Source of the DNA: SIG452 sp045656345
Lineage (GTDB): Bacteria; Bacillota; Clostridia; UMGS1840
Assembly (NCBI GenBank): GCA_045656345.1
Contig: JAZOQZ010000002.1
Location: 1-59,768 of the forward strand
DNA: 59,768 nt
Direction: 5' to 3'
Under the pieces are notes generated by a model, which had not been told where the DNA came from, ran no database searches, and was given only the letters and a program-made list of their open reading frames with translations. This document shows, piece by piece, positions 1 to 8,401 of this stretch. Positions within the stretch are counted from its first letter, which is position 1. The number at the start of each line of letters is the position of its first letter. A program made the translations under genes and the position numbers.

Positions 1-829
1 TCATCTTTTTCACGCGGGAAAGCCCCGGTTTTAAGATTGCAGCTGCCAGCTTGGTGAAGATGTTCTGATAAAAAACACCTTTTAAGAAATAAAACAGCGT
101 TTGCGCAGTGCCTTCTAAGGTTTTCAAGGTGATGTTACCTGTCCAACCGTCCGAAACCAGCACTTCGGCATCTCCGTTTAACACGTCACGAGCTTCGATA
201 TTGCCCACGAAATGCACGTTTTCATCTTTTTTCAACAGTTCGTGTGCTTCCACCACGGTGGAAGTCCCTTTATGATGCTCCACCCCGATGTTGATAAGCC
301 CTGCCTTGGGATTTTTGATTCCCAGAAGTTCTTTGGCATACACCGAACCCATCATTGCAAACTGAGGATAAAATTCCGGTTTGCATTCTGCGTTGGCACC
401 CACGTCCACAATCACAGCTTTTCCTTTTTTGGTGGGAATGGTGGGGCATAACGCTGCCCGCTTGATGCCTCGGATTCGTTTGATGATGAGGGTGGCACCT
501 GTTAACACGGCACCTGTGTTGCCAGCACTGACAAAGGCATCGCCTTTCTGCTCGCTGACCAGCTGAAGCCCAACCACCAAAGAAGAATCTTTCTTCTTAC
601 GGATGGCGGAAATCGGCTCATCTTCATTTTCCACAATTTCAGTGGTTGCAACAAAGCTCATGTTTTCGGGAACTGTTTTTCCGGCATCTTCGATGATTTT
701 GCGAAAAGCTTTTTCATCGCCGGTTACAATCAGCTCTAAGTCTTGCTTTTCTTCTAAGGCAGCAACACACCCGAATAAAATTTCTTCCGGCGCGAAGTCA
801 CCGCCAAAGCCGTCCACAACAATTCTCAT
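1..829 (-). CDS. plsX: Phosphate acyltransferase PlsX (3' end cut by window edge)
   Basis: PlsX makes acyl-phosphate from acyl-ACP, the first committed step of phospholipid synthesis in most Gram-positive bacteria, and works at the inner face of the membrane. The minus-strand reading frame starts MRIVVDGFGGDFAPEEILFG and continues with family blocks such as VSAGNTGAVLTGATL, the DVGANAECKPE segment and VSDGWTGNITLKTLEG. About 276 residues are visible of roughly 330 usual, and the C-terminus runs off position 1. The ATG at 829 is preceded by a strong AGGAGG-type site (833-840). The gene follows prs by 68 bp on the same strand. I see no promoter of its own, so read-through from prs is likely. 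Confidence 0.95.
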   Translation of the reverse strand, partial: MRIVVDGFGGDFAPEEILFGCVAALEEKQDLELIVTGDEKAFRKIIEDAGKTVPENMSFVATTEIVENEDEPISAIRKKKDSSLVVGLQLVSEQKGDAFVSAGNTGAVLTGATLIIKRIRGIKRAALCPTIPTKKGKAVIVDVGANAECKPEFYPQFAMMGSVYAKELLGIKNPKAGLINIGVEHHKGTSTVVEAHELLKKDENVHFVGNIEARDVLNGDAEVLVSDGWTGNITLKTLEGTAQTLFYFLKGVFYQNIFTKLAAAILKPGLSRVKKM

Positions 830-897
830 AAGAGCCTCCTACTATGTATGAATCTTAATAAATCATATTTTGCTGTCTGTGAAAAATACCAACGATT

Positions 898-1848
898 TTA
901 TACAAACAGAGTGCTGACAGATAAATCTTCGTAAATTCTGTCGATCGCTTCTGCAAACACATTTGCGGAAGATAACACAGTGATTTTATCCAGCATTTTT
1001 TCCGGGGGCAGGGGAATGGTGTCTAACACAACCATTTCTTCAATGGGAGATTCTTTGATTCTTTCAATTGCCGGACCGGAGAATACTGCGTGAGAACATC
1101 CCACGGTGATTTTTTTTGCGCCTCTTTCTTTTAAAGCGTTTGCCGCGTGCACGATGGTGCCTGCAGTGTCAATCATATCATCAATCATGATAACGTTTTT
1201 ATCTTTGATGTCGCCGATAATGTTCATTACTTCAGACACGTTGGCTTTGGGACGGCGTTTATCAATAATCGCCATCGGAATATCCAGACGTTCTGCATAG
1301 TATCTTGCACGGGTAACACTGCCCAGGTCGGGGGAAACCATTACAGTATCTGCTGTGTTGATATGTTCTGCAAAATAGGGGCATAAGATTGCGGAGCCCA
1401 GCAAATGGTCCACGGGGATGTTGAAGAAGCCCTGAATCTGTGCTGCGTGCAAGTCCATGGTGAGAACTCTGTCTGCTCCTGCAGCGGTGATTAAATCTGC
1501 AACCAATTTTGCAGAAATCGGGTCTCTCGCTTTTGCTTTTCTATCCTGACGCGCATATCCGAAATAGGGAATTACCGCGGTGATTCTGCCTGCGGATGCA
1601 CGTTTAAACGCATCAATCATAATGAGAAGTTCCATTAAATTATCGTTTACGGGATTGCAGGTGGACTGCACCACGAAAACGTCGGAACCTCTGACAGTTT
1701 CAAAGATGTTTACCGAAATTTCACCGTCGGAGAAGTGCTTTACAGAAGACTGTCCAACAGATAAGCCTAAATTGGAAGCAATTGCTTCTGCTAATTTCGG
1801 ATTGGAATTTGCTGAGAAAATTTTGATGTCTTTCCCGTGTGTAATCAT
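898..1848 (-). CDS. prs: Ribose-phosphate pyrophosphokinase
   Basis: Prs makes PRPP from ribose-5-phosphate and ATP, feeding purine, pyrimidine, histidine and NAD synthesis. The 316-residue product matches the family length. It has the N-terminal DIKIFSANSNPKLAEAI block, the RQDRKAKARDPISAK segment, the DLHAAQIQGFF metal site and the PRPP-binding loop VIMIDDMIDTAGT. The open frame extends much further upstream, but only the ATG at 1848 fits the family N-terminus. It overlaps the stop of the upstream gene as ATGA (1845-1848), which implies translational coupling. The order spoVG, glmU, prs matches the conserved Bacillus arrangement, although the glmU-like gene here is reduced. Confidence 0.97.
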   Translation of the reverse strand: MITHGKDIKIFSANSNPKLAEAIASNLGLSVGQSSVKHFSDGEISVNIFETVRGSDVFVVQSTCNPVNDNLMELLIMIDAFKRASAGRITAVIPYFGYARQDRKAKARDPISAKLVADLITAAGADRVLTMDLHAAQIQGFFNIPVDHLLGSAILCPYFAEHINTADTVMVSPDLGSVTRARYYAERLDIPMAIIDKRRPKANVSEVMNIIGDIKDKNVIMIDDMIDTAGTIVHAANALKERGAKKITVGCSHAVFSGPAIERIKESPIEEMVVLDTIPLPPEKMLDKITVLSSANVFAEAIDRIYEDLSVSTLFV

Positions 1849-2525
1849 TTGTCTAAATACCCCTTTCCTTTCACCCATCCCTCTTTGTTTTTTTGTGTTG
1901 CTCTGGCAATTGCCAAAGCGCCCTCCGGCACATTTCGGGTGATGGTGCTGCCGGCGGCTGTATATCCAAAGTCGCCCACAATCACGGGAGACACCAGATT
2001 GGTGTTGCATCCGATGAAAGCGTGGTCGCCTATTTGGGAACGAAATTTTTCTTTTCCGTTGTAATTCACCACAACGGAGCCGCAACCAAAGTTGCAGTTG
2101 CAGCCCACATCGGCATCTCCGATGTAGGTTAAATGAGAGGCTTTGGTGCCTTCTCCGATTACGGCATTTTTGATTTCCACAAAGTTGCCGATTTTTGCAT
2201 TGCTTTTAATGTGTGCATTAGGTCTTAAATAAGCAAACGGACCAATTTTCACGTTGTCTTCCACAATGGCTTTTATAAGATGGGACGACAGAATTTCGTT
2301 GCCGTTTCCGATGGCGCAGTCTTCTATCACCGTGTTAGGACCAATCACACAGTTTGTTCCGATGACGGTTTTTCCTAAAATCACGGTGTTTGGAAGAATC
2401 TTGGTTCCATAACCGATTGTGACATCCTTGCTGATATAGCAGGCAGACGGTGCATACAGCATCACTCCTGCGTTTGCCAGACGTTGATTGGTGTTCTTTT
2501 GTTCTTCCGGACTGATAAATCTCAT
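1845..2525 (-). CDS. GlmU-like protein with only the acetyltransferase (left-handed beta-helix) domain
   Basis: This 226-residue protein matches the C-terminal half of bifunctional GlmU, which acetylates glucosamine-1-phosphate for peptidoglycan precursors. Visible blocks are the hexapeptide repeats, GPFAYLRPNAHI, KIGNFVEIKNAVIGEGTKAS, the catalytic-His region HLTYIGDADVG, VVNYNGKEKF and a C-terminal ALAIARATQKNKEGW. The N-terminal uridyltransferase domain (about 230 residues in full GlmU, ~456 in total) is absent. The upstream DNA contains a promoter and the spoVG terminator, so it is not a frameshifted full gene. The ATG at 2525 is chosen over an earlier in-frame one because AGGAGGG lies at 2531-2537. 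It sits where glmU belongs, before prs. UDP-GlcNAc pyrophosphorylase activity must come from elsewhere, or the protein has another acyl substrate. Confidence 0.85.
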   Translation of the reverse strand: MRFISPEEQKNTNQRLANAGVMLYAPSACYISKDVTIGYGTKILPNTVILGKTVIGTNCVIGPNTVIEDCAIGNGNEILSSHLIKAIVEDNVKIGPFAYLRPNAHIKSNAKIGNFVEIKNAVIGEGTKASHLTYIGDADVGCNCNFGCGSVVVNYNGKEKFRSQIGDHAFIGCNTNLVSPVIVGDFGYTAAGSTITRNVPEGALAIARATQKNKEGWVKGKGYLDK

Positions 2526-2632
2526 AAAAACCCTCCTGCAAATTGTCAATCATATGATTTCCGATGCAGAGGAGTGTGTTTTAAGAGAATGTTTTCTGTG
2601 CCGAAAACCGTAATTTAGTACACACGTATATT

Positions 2633-2661
2633 ATTATACAACGATTCTCGATAAAATTCAA
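2633..2661 (-). promoter_or_regulatory. Sigma-A-type promoter for the glmU-like/prs/plsX unit
   Basis: On the minus strand TTGAAT (2656-2661) and a perfect TATAAT (2633-2638) are separated by 17 bp. Transcription would start near 2626, about 100 nt before the start codon at 2525. This makes the operon independent of spoVG, whose terminator lies just upstream. Confidence 0.8.
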
Positions 2662-2682
2662 GGGATTTTTTGAAGAAAAATG

Positions 2683-2713
2683 AAAAAAGTGGATAATTTT
2701 TTCATTATCCACT
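2683..2713 (-). terminator. Intrinsic terminator of spoVG
   Basis: A perfect 10-bp stem AGTGGATAAT/ATTATCCACT with a 6-nt loop is followed on the minus strand by six U residues. It lies 12 bp after the spoVG stop codon. Confidence 0.85.
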
Positions 2714-2724
2714 CTTTATCATCC

Positions 2725-3006
2725 TTATTCTTCTATCTCCGTGGGCATTTCTGCCAGTGCTTCTTCATATTTTGCCAGAATCAAGGTTTGCAATTCATCC
2801 CGCAGTTCAGTGTTAATCGGATGAGCGATGTCTTTGAATTCGCCTTCGGCGGTCTTTCTGGAGGGCATAGCGATGAACAGTCGTTCTTTCCCTTCAATTA
2901 CTTTGATGTCATGCACAACAAAGCAATTATCTAAGGTAACGGAAACCACTGCCTTCATCTTGCCGACAGAGCTGACCTTCCGAACTCTGACGTCAGTGAT
3001 TTGCAT
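2725..3006 (-). CDS. spoVG: Septation/sporulation regulator SpoVG
   Basis: SpoVG is a small nucleic-acid-binding regulator that affects asymmetric septation, capsule and virulence genes in Bacillota. The 93-residue product begins MQITDVRVRKV and carries the conserved core GKMKAVVSVTLDNCFVVHDI, the IEGKERLFIAMPSRK block and the AHPIN segment. Its acidic C-terminal tail is typical. The ATG at 3006 has an AAAGGGGA site at 3013-3020. The gene is monocistronic here, with a promoter at 3088-3116 and a terminator at 2683-2713. In Bacillus the gene is sigma-H dependent; here I recognise only a sigma-A-like promoter. Confidence 0.97.
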   Translation of the reverse strand: MQITDVRVRKVSSVGKMKAVVSVTLDNCFVVHDIKVIEGKERLFIAMPSRKTAEGEFKDIAHPINTELRDELQTLILAKYEEALAEMPTEIEE

Positions 3007-3087
3007 AATTTTTCCCCTTTGGTATCAAATCAGGGCAGAACATCGCAATTCTTCCCTTTGATACCCCTTTTCGTTTTTATCATCGTC

Positions 3088-3116
3088 ATTGTACAACACA
3101 ATTCTCATTTGGTCAA
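3088..3116 (-). promoter_or_regulatory. Sigma-A-type promoter of spoVG
   Basis: TTGACC (3111-3116) and TACAAT (3088-3093) lie 17 bp apart on the minus strand. The predicted start near 3081 gives a 75-nt leader that contains a GGTATCAAA/TTTGATACC inverted repeat (3021-3029 and 3057-3065) directly before the ribosome binding site. Confidence 0.8.
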
Positions 3117-3289
3117 GTTTTTTTTGAAAATTCGGCAAAATGCTCACTTTCACATAACCAAACTGTTCTTATTGCACAAGAATACAGTAATTCCAATGGT
3201 TTGTAAGCGTTTTTTGCCGTGTGTCCACGCTAGAAAAACACCAAAAAAGCTCAAAACAGCAACACAAATGTCACAATTTTGTTTATCTG

Positions 3290-3943
3290 TTACGGACGAA
3301 TTCCCGGATATGCATTGAAAATTTGCACTGCTTTTTTCCAGGCAGACTTTTCTTCGTCGGTCCATTTTTCGTGGGTGTTGCGGTAATCACTTTTGCGTTT
3401 GATTTCCGACAGATGGTGATTTAAAGTCTTATATTTTTCCATAGTTGCTTCCACCAGACGGTTCACTGTTTTCTTGTTGGTAAAGCGAGTCTTTTGAATC
3501 ATCACCAGATGAGGCACACACAGAACACTGTTGCCATTTTCGTAGCGGGATGCAAAATCTTCGTTTTTGTAAAATTCCAAGAATGCCTTGGTGTAATCTT
3601 CTTCGTTGGATTTCTGAATACCGCAGAAGAAACATTCCTTGTGTTCACTGCGGTCGGTTTTGGATTTTTTATCGGGAACATCCTTCATCACGTTATTCAT
3701 AAAATCGTGATACAAAATGGCGTGGGAGAGAGGGTCTCCCAGTTCTAACAAACGGTGTGCGTGAAAATTGCAGAACCCATTGGTCCATTCAATTTTGGCA
3801 CGGGTGTGAGGAGTGTTGATTCCTTCATATAAAAAACGTTCCAATGCTTCTGCCAAGCGGAATTCCACGAAATCGCAAATCGGGCAGATTCCCTGGTCCA
3901 TACGGTTGGTCAATTCCTCGTAAATAATCTCTTTGCTATCCAA
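3290..3943 (-). CDS. Cysteine-rich DUF6062-like protein of unknown function
   Basis: The 217-residue product has three Cys/His clusters: GICPICDF near residue 19 followed by NGFCNFHAHRLLELG, then KECFFCGI in the middle, then VLCVPHLVMI. The spacing suggests a metal- or cluster-binding fold. It resembles the DUF6062 family of Clostridia, which I recognise only by pattern. No signal peptide or membrane segment is seen. The start is a TTG at 3943, with AAAGGA upstream at about 3954-3959. It follows proC by 17 bp and is probably cotranscribed with dgt and proC. The function is not known. Confidence 0.7.
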   Translation of the reverse strand: MDSKEIIYEELTNRMDQGICPICDFVEFRLAEALERFLYEGINTPHTRAKIEWTNGFCNFHAHRLLELGDPLSHAILYHDFMNNVMKDVPDKKSKTDRSEHKECFFCGIQKSNEEDYTKAFLEFYKNEDFASRYENGNSVLCVPHLVMIQKTRFTNKKTVNRLVEATMEKYKTLNHHLSEIKRKSDYRNTHEKWTDEEKSAWKKAVQIFNAYPGIRP

Positions 3944-3960
3944 AATCCAAGGTTCCTTTC

Positions 3961-4752
3961 TTATTTTTTAAGCTCTAATGCACGGCGGGTACATTCTGCC
4001 ATTGCATCATCTATCAATTGGTAGAAGTTGTGTTCTTTTAAGTGGTTCACCGCTTCAATGGTGGTGCCTCCTTTGGAGCATACTTTATCCACCAACACAT
4101 CCGCAGAATCATCGGATGCAAGGAGTAATTTTGCTGCTCCCAACACTGTTTTTCCTGCCATCCGAAGAGCGGTTTCGTATGGAATTCCCTGCCGTTCTCC
4201 TGATTTTGCCATGGCGTCAATCATCATATACACATAGGCAGGGGAGGAGCCGGAAACCGAAATAATGGCATCCATTTTATCCTCGGGCAACTCATGGATT
4301 TCAGAGAATGCAGAAAGCAATGTTTTCACCGTTTCGTATTCTTCATCAGTGAGATTTTTTCCTCTGCAAACGGCGGTAACTCCTTCGCCCACTAAAGCGG
4401 GAGTGTTGGGCATGGTGCGCACGATTTTGGTGGTATCAGAGAGCATATTTCTTAAAAAATCTGTGGTGATACCCGGTGCCACGGTGATATAAATTTTATT
4501 GGAAAAATCTTTTAAATCCGAAAGAACCGCTTCATAAAACTGGGGTTTCACGGTTAAGAAAATATAGTCGGAATTGTTGGCAGTTTCCTTGTTATCAGTG
4601 GAGGTGTTGATCCCTTTTTCTTTGTATTTTAAAAGCTGATTATCTGAAATGTCACTCACATACACATCAGATGCTGCAACAATGCCTGATGCCAAAATTC
4701 CGTCAATCATGGCACCGCCCATATTACCGGTGCCGATAAATCCGATTTTCAT
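3961..4752 (-). CDS. proC: Pyrroline-5-carboxylate reductase
   Basis: ProC catalyses the last step of proline synthesis, reducing pyrroline-5-carboxylate with NAD(P)H in the cytoplasm. The 263-residue protein starts MKIGFIGTGNMGGAMIDGIL, a Rossmann dinucleotide site at residues 7-12, followed by IFLTVKPQFY, VRTMPNTPALVGEG and the C-terminal signature block SGSSPAYVYMMIDAMAKSG. The open frame extends 30 codons upstream, but the ATG at 4752 fits the family N-terminus and has AAAGGA about 10 bp before it. It follows dgt by 22 bp on the same strand, so the two are probably cotranscribed. No proA or proB is present in the window. Confidence 0.96.
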   Translation of the reverse strand: MKIGFIGTGNMGGAMIDGILASGIVAASDVYVSDISDNQLLKYKEKGINTSTDNKETANNSDYIFLTVKPQFYEAVLSDLKDFSNKIYITVAPGITTDFLRNMLSDTTKIVRTMPNTPALVGEGVTAVCRGKNLTDEEYETVKTLLSAFSEIHELPEDKMDAIISVSGSSPAYVYMMIDAMAKSGERQGIPYETALRMAGKTVLGAAKLLLASDDSADVLVDKVCSKGGTTIEAVNHLKEHNFYQLIDDAMAECTRRALELKK

Positions 4753-4774
4753 AACAAAAAAATCCTTTCTTGTT

Positions 4775-5962
4775 TTAATCAAAATAAGGGGTATAGACAA
4801 GAGGCGATTTTTTATCGGGGAACAGATGTTCATAAAGCTCAATAAAATAATCGTCCGTCATACTTGCAATATAATCTATCACCGTCTGATCGGGTGATGT
4901 TTCTTCTCGGTAATTATTCTGCCGATAGTGTTTTCCGTGCTCTTCCACAAAATCCAAGTGATGTCGGAAAATGGGGGATTCGGTGCGGTTTTCAGTAAGG
5001 TCGCTCCGCAATTTTTTATAAACTTGCGAGAACATGGGATGAAGCTCTTTTTCAATGGCTTTGATGCGGGGGCTTCCGTAAATCAAACGGTAGTTTTCCT
5101 CTTTGATTTTAGAGAGTGCGGTAAAATATTCGTTATCCATTGTGATGCAGTTTTTACCGTAACTTCTTTCGATAATATTCACACATAAATTGTTGATGAT
5201 TACAGCATTATATTTTCCTAAGGAAGTGTCGGAAAATAACTCCTCGGAAGATAGGGTTTCCGTTTTTAATGCGTCCTGACGGTCCTTGCCTAAATAAGCA
5301 ATCAAATCACAGATTTTCACCACGCATCCCTCTAAGGTGGAGGGGATCAGCTTTTTCACGCCGTCAGCACTCAGATAGCAGTTTTCCACCTTCTGGTCGA
5401 ATTCCGAAAAGTCGGTCAGGGGAGCAGTGCGGTATTCCTTTTGCTCGCTTTCCCCATTGTGGCATAAAATGCCGTCTAAGGTTTGCATGGAAATATTGTG
5501 ACGGAAAATGCCGTCCAGCACACGGACACTGTGCACATTGTGATGAAAGTATCTTCCGGTGTACTCTAAAGAAAGCTCGTTTAAAAAGTGCTCTCCTGCG
5601 TGGCCGAAAGGGGTGTGACCGATGTCGTGTCCTAAGGCGATTGCCTCAATCAAATCTAAATTGAGTCCCAACATTCTGCCGATATTTCTTGCAATTCTGG
5701 AAACCAATTGCACGTGAAAAGCACGGCGACTGATGTCGTCGTTTTTATAAAATGCAAACACCTGTGTTTTATCGGTGTATCGGTTGTAGTAAGGGGAGTG
5801 CATGATTTTTTCCACATCCCGGAGGTAACAGCTTCTCCATAAAGACGCTACATCGTGACTCATATCCCTGCGGATTGCAGTGTTTTCTATGATGTAGCTC
5901 CCCCAAAAATCCTCACGGATTTTTTCTTGTAGCTCATCGGACAAAGAATGATAGATATTCAT
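4775..5962 (-). CDS. dGTPase-like HD-domain triphosphohydrolase
   Basis: This 395-residue protein belongs to the deoxyguanosinetriphosphate triphosphohydrolase-like family, which hydrolyses dNTPs to nucleosides and triphosphate. Metal-binding HD residues are visible as H83 (AFHVQL) and H112-D113 in GHDIGHTPFGHAGE. The N-terminal RRDMSHDVASLWRSCYLRDVEKIMHS segment fits the family, as does a later ICDLIAYLGKDRQD block containing the fourth metal Asp. The ATG at 5962 has GAGAGGAA upstream. A promoter is at 5996-6024. It is divergent from pyrB, with 218 bp between the two start codons. Confidence 0.9.
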   Translation of the reverse strand: MNIYHSLSDELQEKIREDFWGSYIIENTAIRRDMSHDVASLWRSCYLRDVEKIMHSPYYNRYTDKTQVFAFYKNDDISRRAFHVQLVSRIARNIGRMLGLNLDLIEAIALGHDIGHTPFGHAGEHFLNELSLEYTGRYFHHNVHSVRVLDGIFRHNISMQTLDGILCHNGESEQKEYRTAPLTDFSEFDQKVENCYLSADGVKKLIPSTLEGCVVKICDLIAYLGKDRQDALKTETLSSEELFSDTSLGKYNAVIINNLCVNIIERSYGKNCITMDNEYFTALSKIKEENYRLIYGSPRIKAIEKELHPMFSQVYKKLRSDLTENRTESPIFRHHLDFVEEHGKHYRQNNYREETSPDQTVIDYIASMTDDYFIELYEHLFPDKKSPLVYTPYFD

Positions 5963-5995
5963 AAAAAATTCCTCTCATACGGGAAGGATTTTTTT

Positions 5996-6024
5996 ATTTT
6001 ATCATACCAAAATAGATTTGTCAA
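5996..6024 (-). promoter_or_regulatory. Sigma-A-type promoter of dgt-proC
   Basis: A perfect TTGACA (6019-6024) and TAAAAT (5996-6001) are spaced by 17 bp on the minus strand, about 35 bp upstream of the dgt start codon. Confidence 0.8.
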
Positions 6025-6087
6025 TTTGAAACGGGGAAAAGGTGGTGAAAAACCTGTAAAAAACACGAAAAAAATAGGGTAAAAGTA

Positions 6088-6116
6088 TAGACAAATAAAA
6101 AATGATGTGCTATACT
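6088..6116 (+). promoter_or_regulatory. Promoter of the pyrBCFKD operon
   Basis: TAGACA (6088-6093) and TATACT (6111-6116) are 17 bp apart. The leader to pyrB is only about 57 nt. I see no terminator/antiterminator pair, so PyrR-type attenuation is not evident here. Confidence 0.7.
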
Positions 6117-6180
6117 ATATAAGTATAATTTTGTATTTTTTTAGAAAACCGATAGCGGGAAGGAGTCGAACTTAAGGATT

Positions 6181-7098
6181 ATGAAATTTGAAAAAGACTT
6201 ACTGGGCATCAAAAATCTGGATGCTGATCAAATCCACTACATTCTGAACAAAGCAAAAGAGATGAAAAAAATCATCTTCTCCGATTGCAAAAAAGCCACC
6301 AACTTAACAGGAAAATCGGTAATGACCCTGTTTTATGAAAACAGCACCCGAACCCGAACTTCCTTTGAGCTGGCATCCAAATATCTGGGAGCTATCGCAT
6401 CCAATATGGCGGTATCCTCCAGTTCTGTGAAAAAAGGCGAAACCTTAATCGACACCACCCGAACTTTAAATGCTATGGGGAATGACTGTTTTATCATCCG
6501 TCACGAAAATGCAGGTGCACCTCATCTGGTTGCGCAGAACGTGAGCGCATCTGTTATCAATGCGGGAGACGGTATGAACGAGCATCCCACCCAGGCGCTT
6601 CTTGATTTCTTCACCATGTATGAAAAAATGGGCACCGTGGAGGGCAAAAAGATTGCCATCATTGGTGACATTTACCATAGCCGTGTGGCACGAAGCGATA
6701 CCTACGGCCTGTTAAAATTAGGTGCCGAAGTGGTAATGGCAGGTCCCAGAACCCTGCTTCCCAACGATCTGGAAAGCTTGGGTGTGAAAATGTACACCGA
6801 TGTGGACAAGGCAATTAAGGATGCCGACGTGGTAATGCCTTTGCGACTCCAGTTGGAACGTCAGAAAAACTGTTTCTTCCCCTCTGGATATGAATACTCC
6901 AAATATTTCGGCGTAAACGAAGAACGGATGAAACTTGCCAAAGAAGGTGCACTGATTATGCATCCCGGTCCGGTAAACAGAGGACTGGAACTGCAGTCTC
7001 TGCTGTACTCTCCCGATAAATCCGCCATCGACGAGCAGGTAACCAACGGGGTTGCAGTTCGTATGGCAGTGCTGGACACCTTCATTAACCGTGCATAA
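6181..7098 (+). CDS. pyrB: Aspartate carbamoyltransferase catalytic subunit
   Basis: PyrB condenses carbamoyl phosphate and aspartate to carbamoyl-aspartate, the second step of UMP synthesis. The 305-residue product shows the carbamoyl-phosphate site ENSTRTRTSFE (S55 to R59), the DGMNEHPTQALLDFF loop, IIGDIYHSRVARS and a C-terminal HPGPVNRGLEL. The ATG at 6181 is supported by the conserved MKFEKDLLGIKNL start; a weak AAGG lies four bases before it and a stronger GGAAGGAG sits farther upstream. It is the first gene of an operon with pyrC 17 bp downstream. No regulatory pyrI gene is present. Confidence 0.97.
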   Translation: MKFEKDLLGIKNLDADQIHYILNKAKEMKKIIFSDCKKATNLTGKSVMTLFYENSTRTRTSFELASKYLGAIASNMAVSSSSVKKGETLIDTTRTLNAMGNDCFIIRHENAGAPHLVAQNVSASVINAGDGMNEHPTQALLDFFTMYEKMGTVEGKKIAIIGDIYHSRVARSDTYGLLKLGAEVVMAGPRTLLPNDLESLGVKMYTDVDKAIKDADVVMPLRLQLERQKNCFFPSGYEYSKYFGVNEERMKLAKEGALIMHPGPVNRGLELQSLLYSPDKSAIDEQVTNGVAVRMAVLDTFINRA

Positions 7099-7115
7099 AG
7101 AGAGGAGACAAATAT

Positions 7116-8384
7116 ATGACCATTTTATTAAAAAATCTGAGTGTTGTATCTACCGAAGCTGTAAGTGAAGATCAGGATATTCTGATTACAGACGGTGTGA
7201 TTACCAAAATTGAAACCAATATCACCGACTCCGCTGACCAGGTGATTGACTGTGCTGGCAAAACTGCATTCCCCTCCTTCTTTGATATGCATACCCATAT
7301 GAGAGACCCCGGTTTTACCTACAAAGAAGATATCGAATCCGGCACCAAAGCTGCAATGCACGGTGGGTTCTGGGGAGTTGCGGCAATGCCCAACACCAAT
7401 CCTGTTACCGATAATGTGCCGGTGGTGGAATATATTATCAACAAAGCTAACAAATTCGGTTATGCCAAGGTGTTTCCCGTAGCGGCAATCACCAAAGGTT
7501 TAGAAGGCAAAGAGTTAACCGAAATTATCGAATTAAAAGCACACGGCGCCATCGCTATTTCTGATGATGGAAAACCCGTTTCCGATTCCAACACCATGCG
7601 TCAGGCTCTTCGTTATGCCGATATGGCAGGAATGCCTGTGGTTTGCCACAGTGAGGATTTATCCTTGGTAAACGGCGGCGTGATGAACGAAGGTGCAACA
7701 GCTGACCGTCTGGGGCTTCGCGGTATCACCCGTGCGGCAGAAGAAGTGGCAACTGCCAGAGAAATTATTTTGGCAAAAAGCTATCATGTGCCGGTGCATA
7801 TTACCCATATCAGCACCAAAGGCAGTGTGGAACTGATTCGTAACGCTAAAAGGGAAGGCGTAAAAGTGACTTGTGATACTTGTCCTCACTATTTCTCCTT
7901 AACCGACGAAGCTTGCGAAGGTTACGACACCCACGCCAAAATGAATCCCCCCTTGCGAGAAGCATCCGATGTGGCGGCAATCATTGAAGGTTTGCAGGAC
8001 GGCACCGTGGATGCAATCTCCACTGACCACGCTCCCCATCATTTCGACGAAAAGAAATTAGAATTTGACCACGCCTTAAACGGCATCATCGGTCTGGAAA
8101 CTTCCTTCGCCGTTGGATGCACCTATCTTTACAAAACAGGAAAAATCACTCTGCCGGGACTGACCAAGCTGATGGCAGACACCCCCTGCAGAATTTTAAA
8201 TATCACTCCTGCTGAAATTAAAGTAGGAGCTACCGCCAATATCACCGTTTGCGATTTGAATGAAACCTGGGTACCCACTCCCGAAAACACCGTTTCCAAA
8301 AGTAAAAACTCTCCCTACTACGGAAAAGAACTTGTTGGAAAAGTGAAAATTGTTATCACAGACGGCAAATTGAAACTCTCTTAA
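7116..8384 (+). CDS. pyrC: Dihydroorotase
   Basis: PyrC closes carbamoyl-aspartate to dihydroorotate, the third step of pyrimidine synthesis. The 422-residue protein has the amidohydrolase metal motif DMHTHMRDPG (H59 and H61), later histidines in VCHSED and ITHIS, and the DAISTDHAPHH block with the catalytic Asp. Length and motifs fit the class I dihydroorotases. The ATG at 7116 follows AGAGGAGA. It lies 17 bp after pyrB and 17 bp before pyrF, within one transcription unit. Confidence 0.97.
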   Translation: MTILLKNLSVVSTEAVSEDQDILITDGVITKIETNITDSADQVIDCAGKTAFPSFFDMHTHMRDPGFTYKEDIESGTKAAMHGGFWGVAAMPNTNPVTDNVPVVEYIINKANKFGYAKVFPVAAITKGLEGKELTEIIELKAHGAIAISDDGKPVSDSNTMRQALRYADMAGMPVVCHSEDLSLVNGGVMNEGATADRLGLRGITRAAEEVATAREIILAKSYHVPVHITHISTKGSVELIRNAKREGVKVTCDTCPHYFSLTDEACEGYDTHAKMNPPLREASDVAAIIEGLQDGTVDAISTDHAPHHFDEKKLEFDHALNGIIGLETSFAVGCTYLYKTGKITLPGLTKLMADTPCRILNITPAEIKVGATANITVCDLNETWVPTPENTVSKSKNSPYYGKELVGKVKIVITDGKLKLS

Positions 8385-8401
8385 GAAAGGAATCCTGATA
8401 G

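Noticed and set aside
1849..2085. Upstream extension of prs giving a 395-residue product
   Set aside because: The extra 79 codons overlap the GlmU-like gene in another frame and have no similarity to Prs; the ATG at 1848 matches the family N-terminus.
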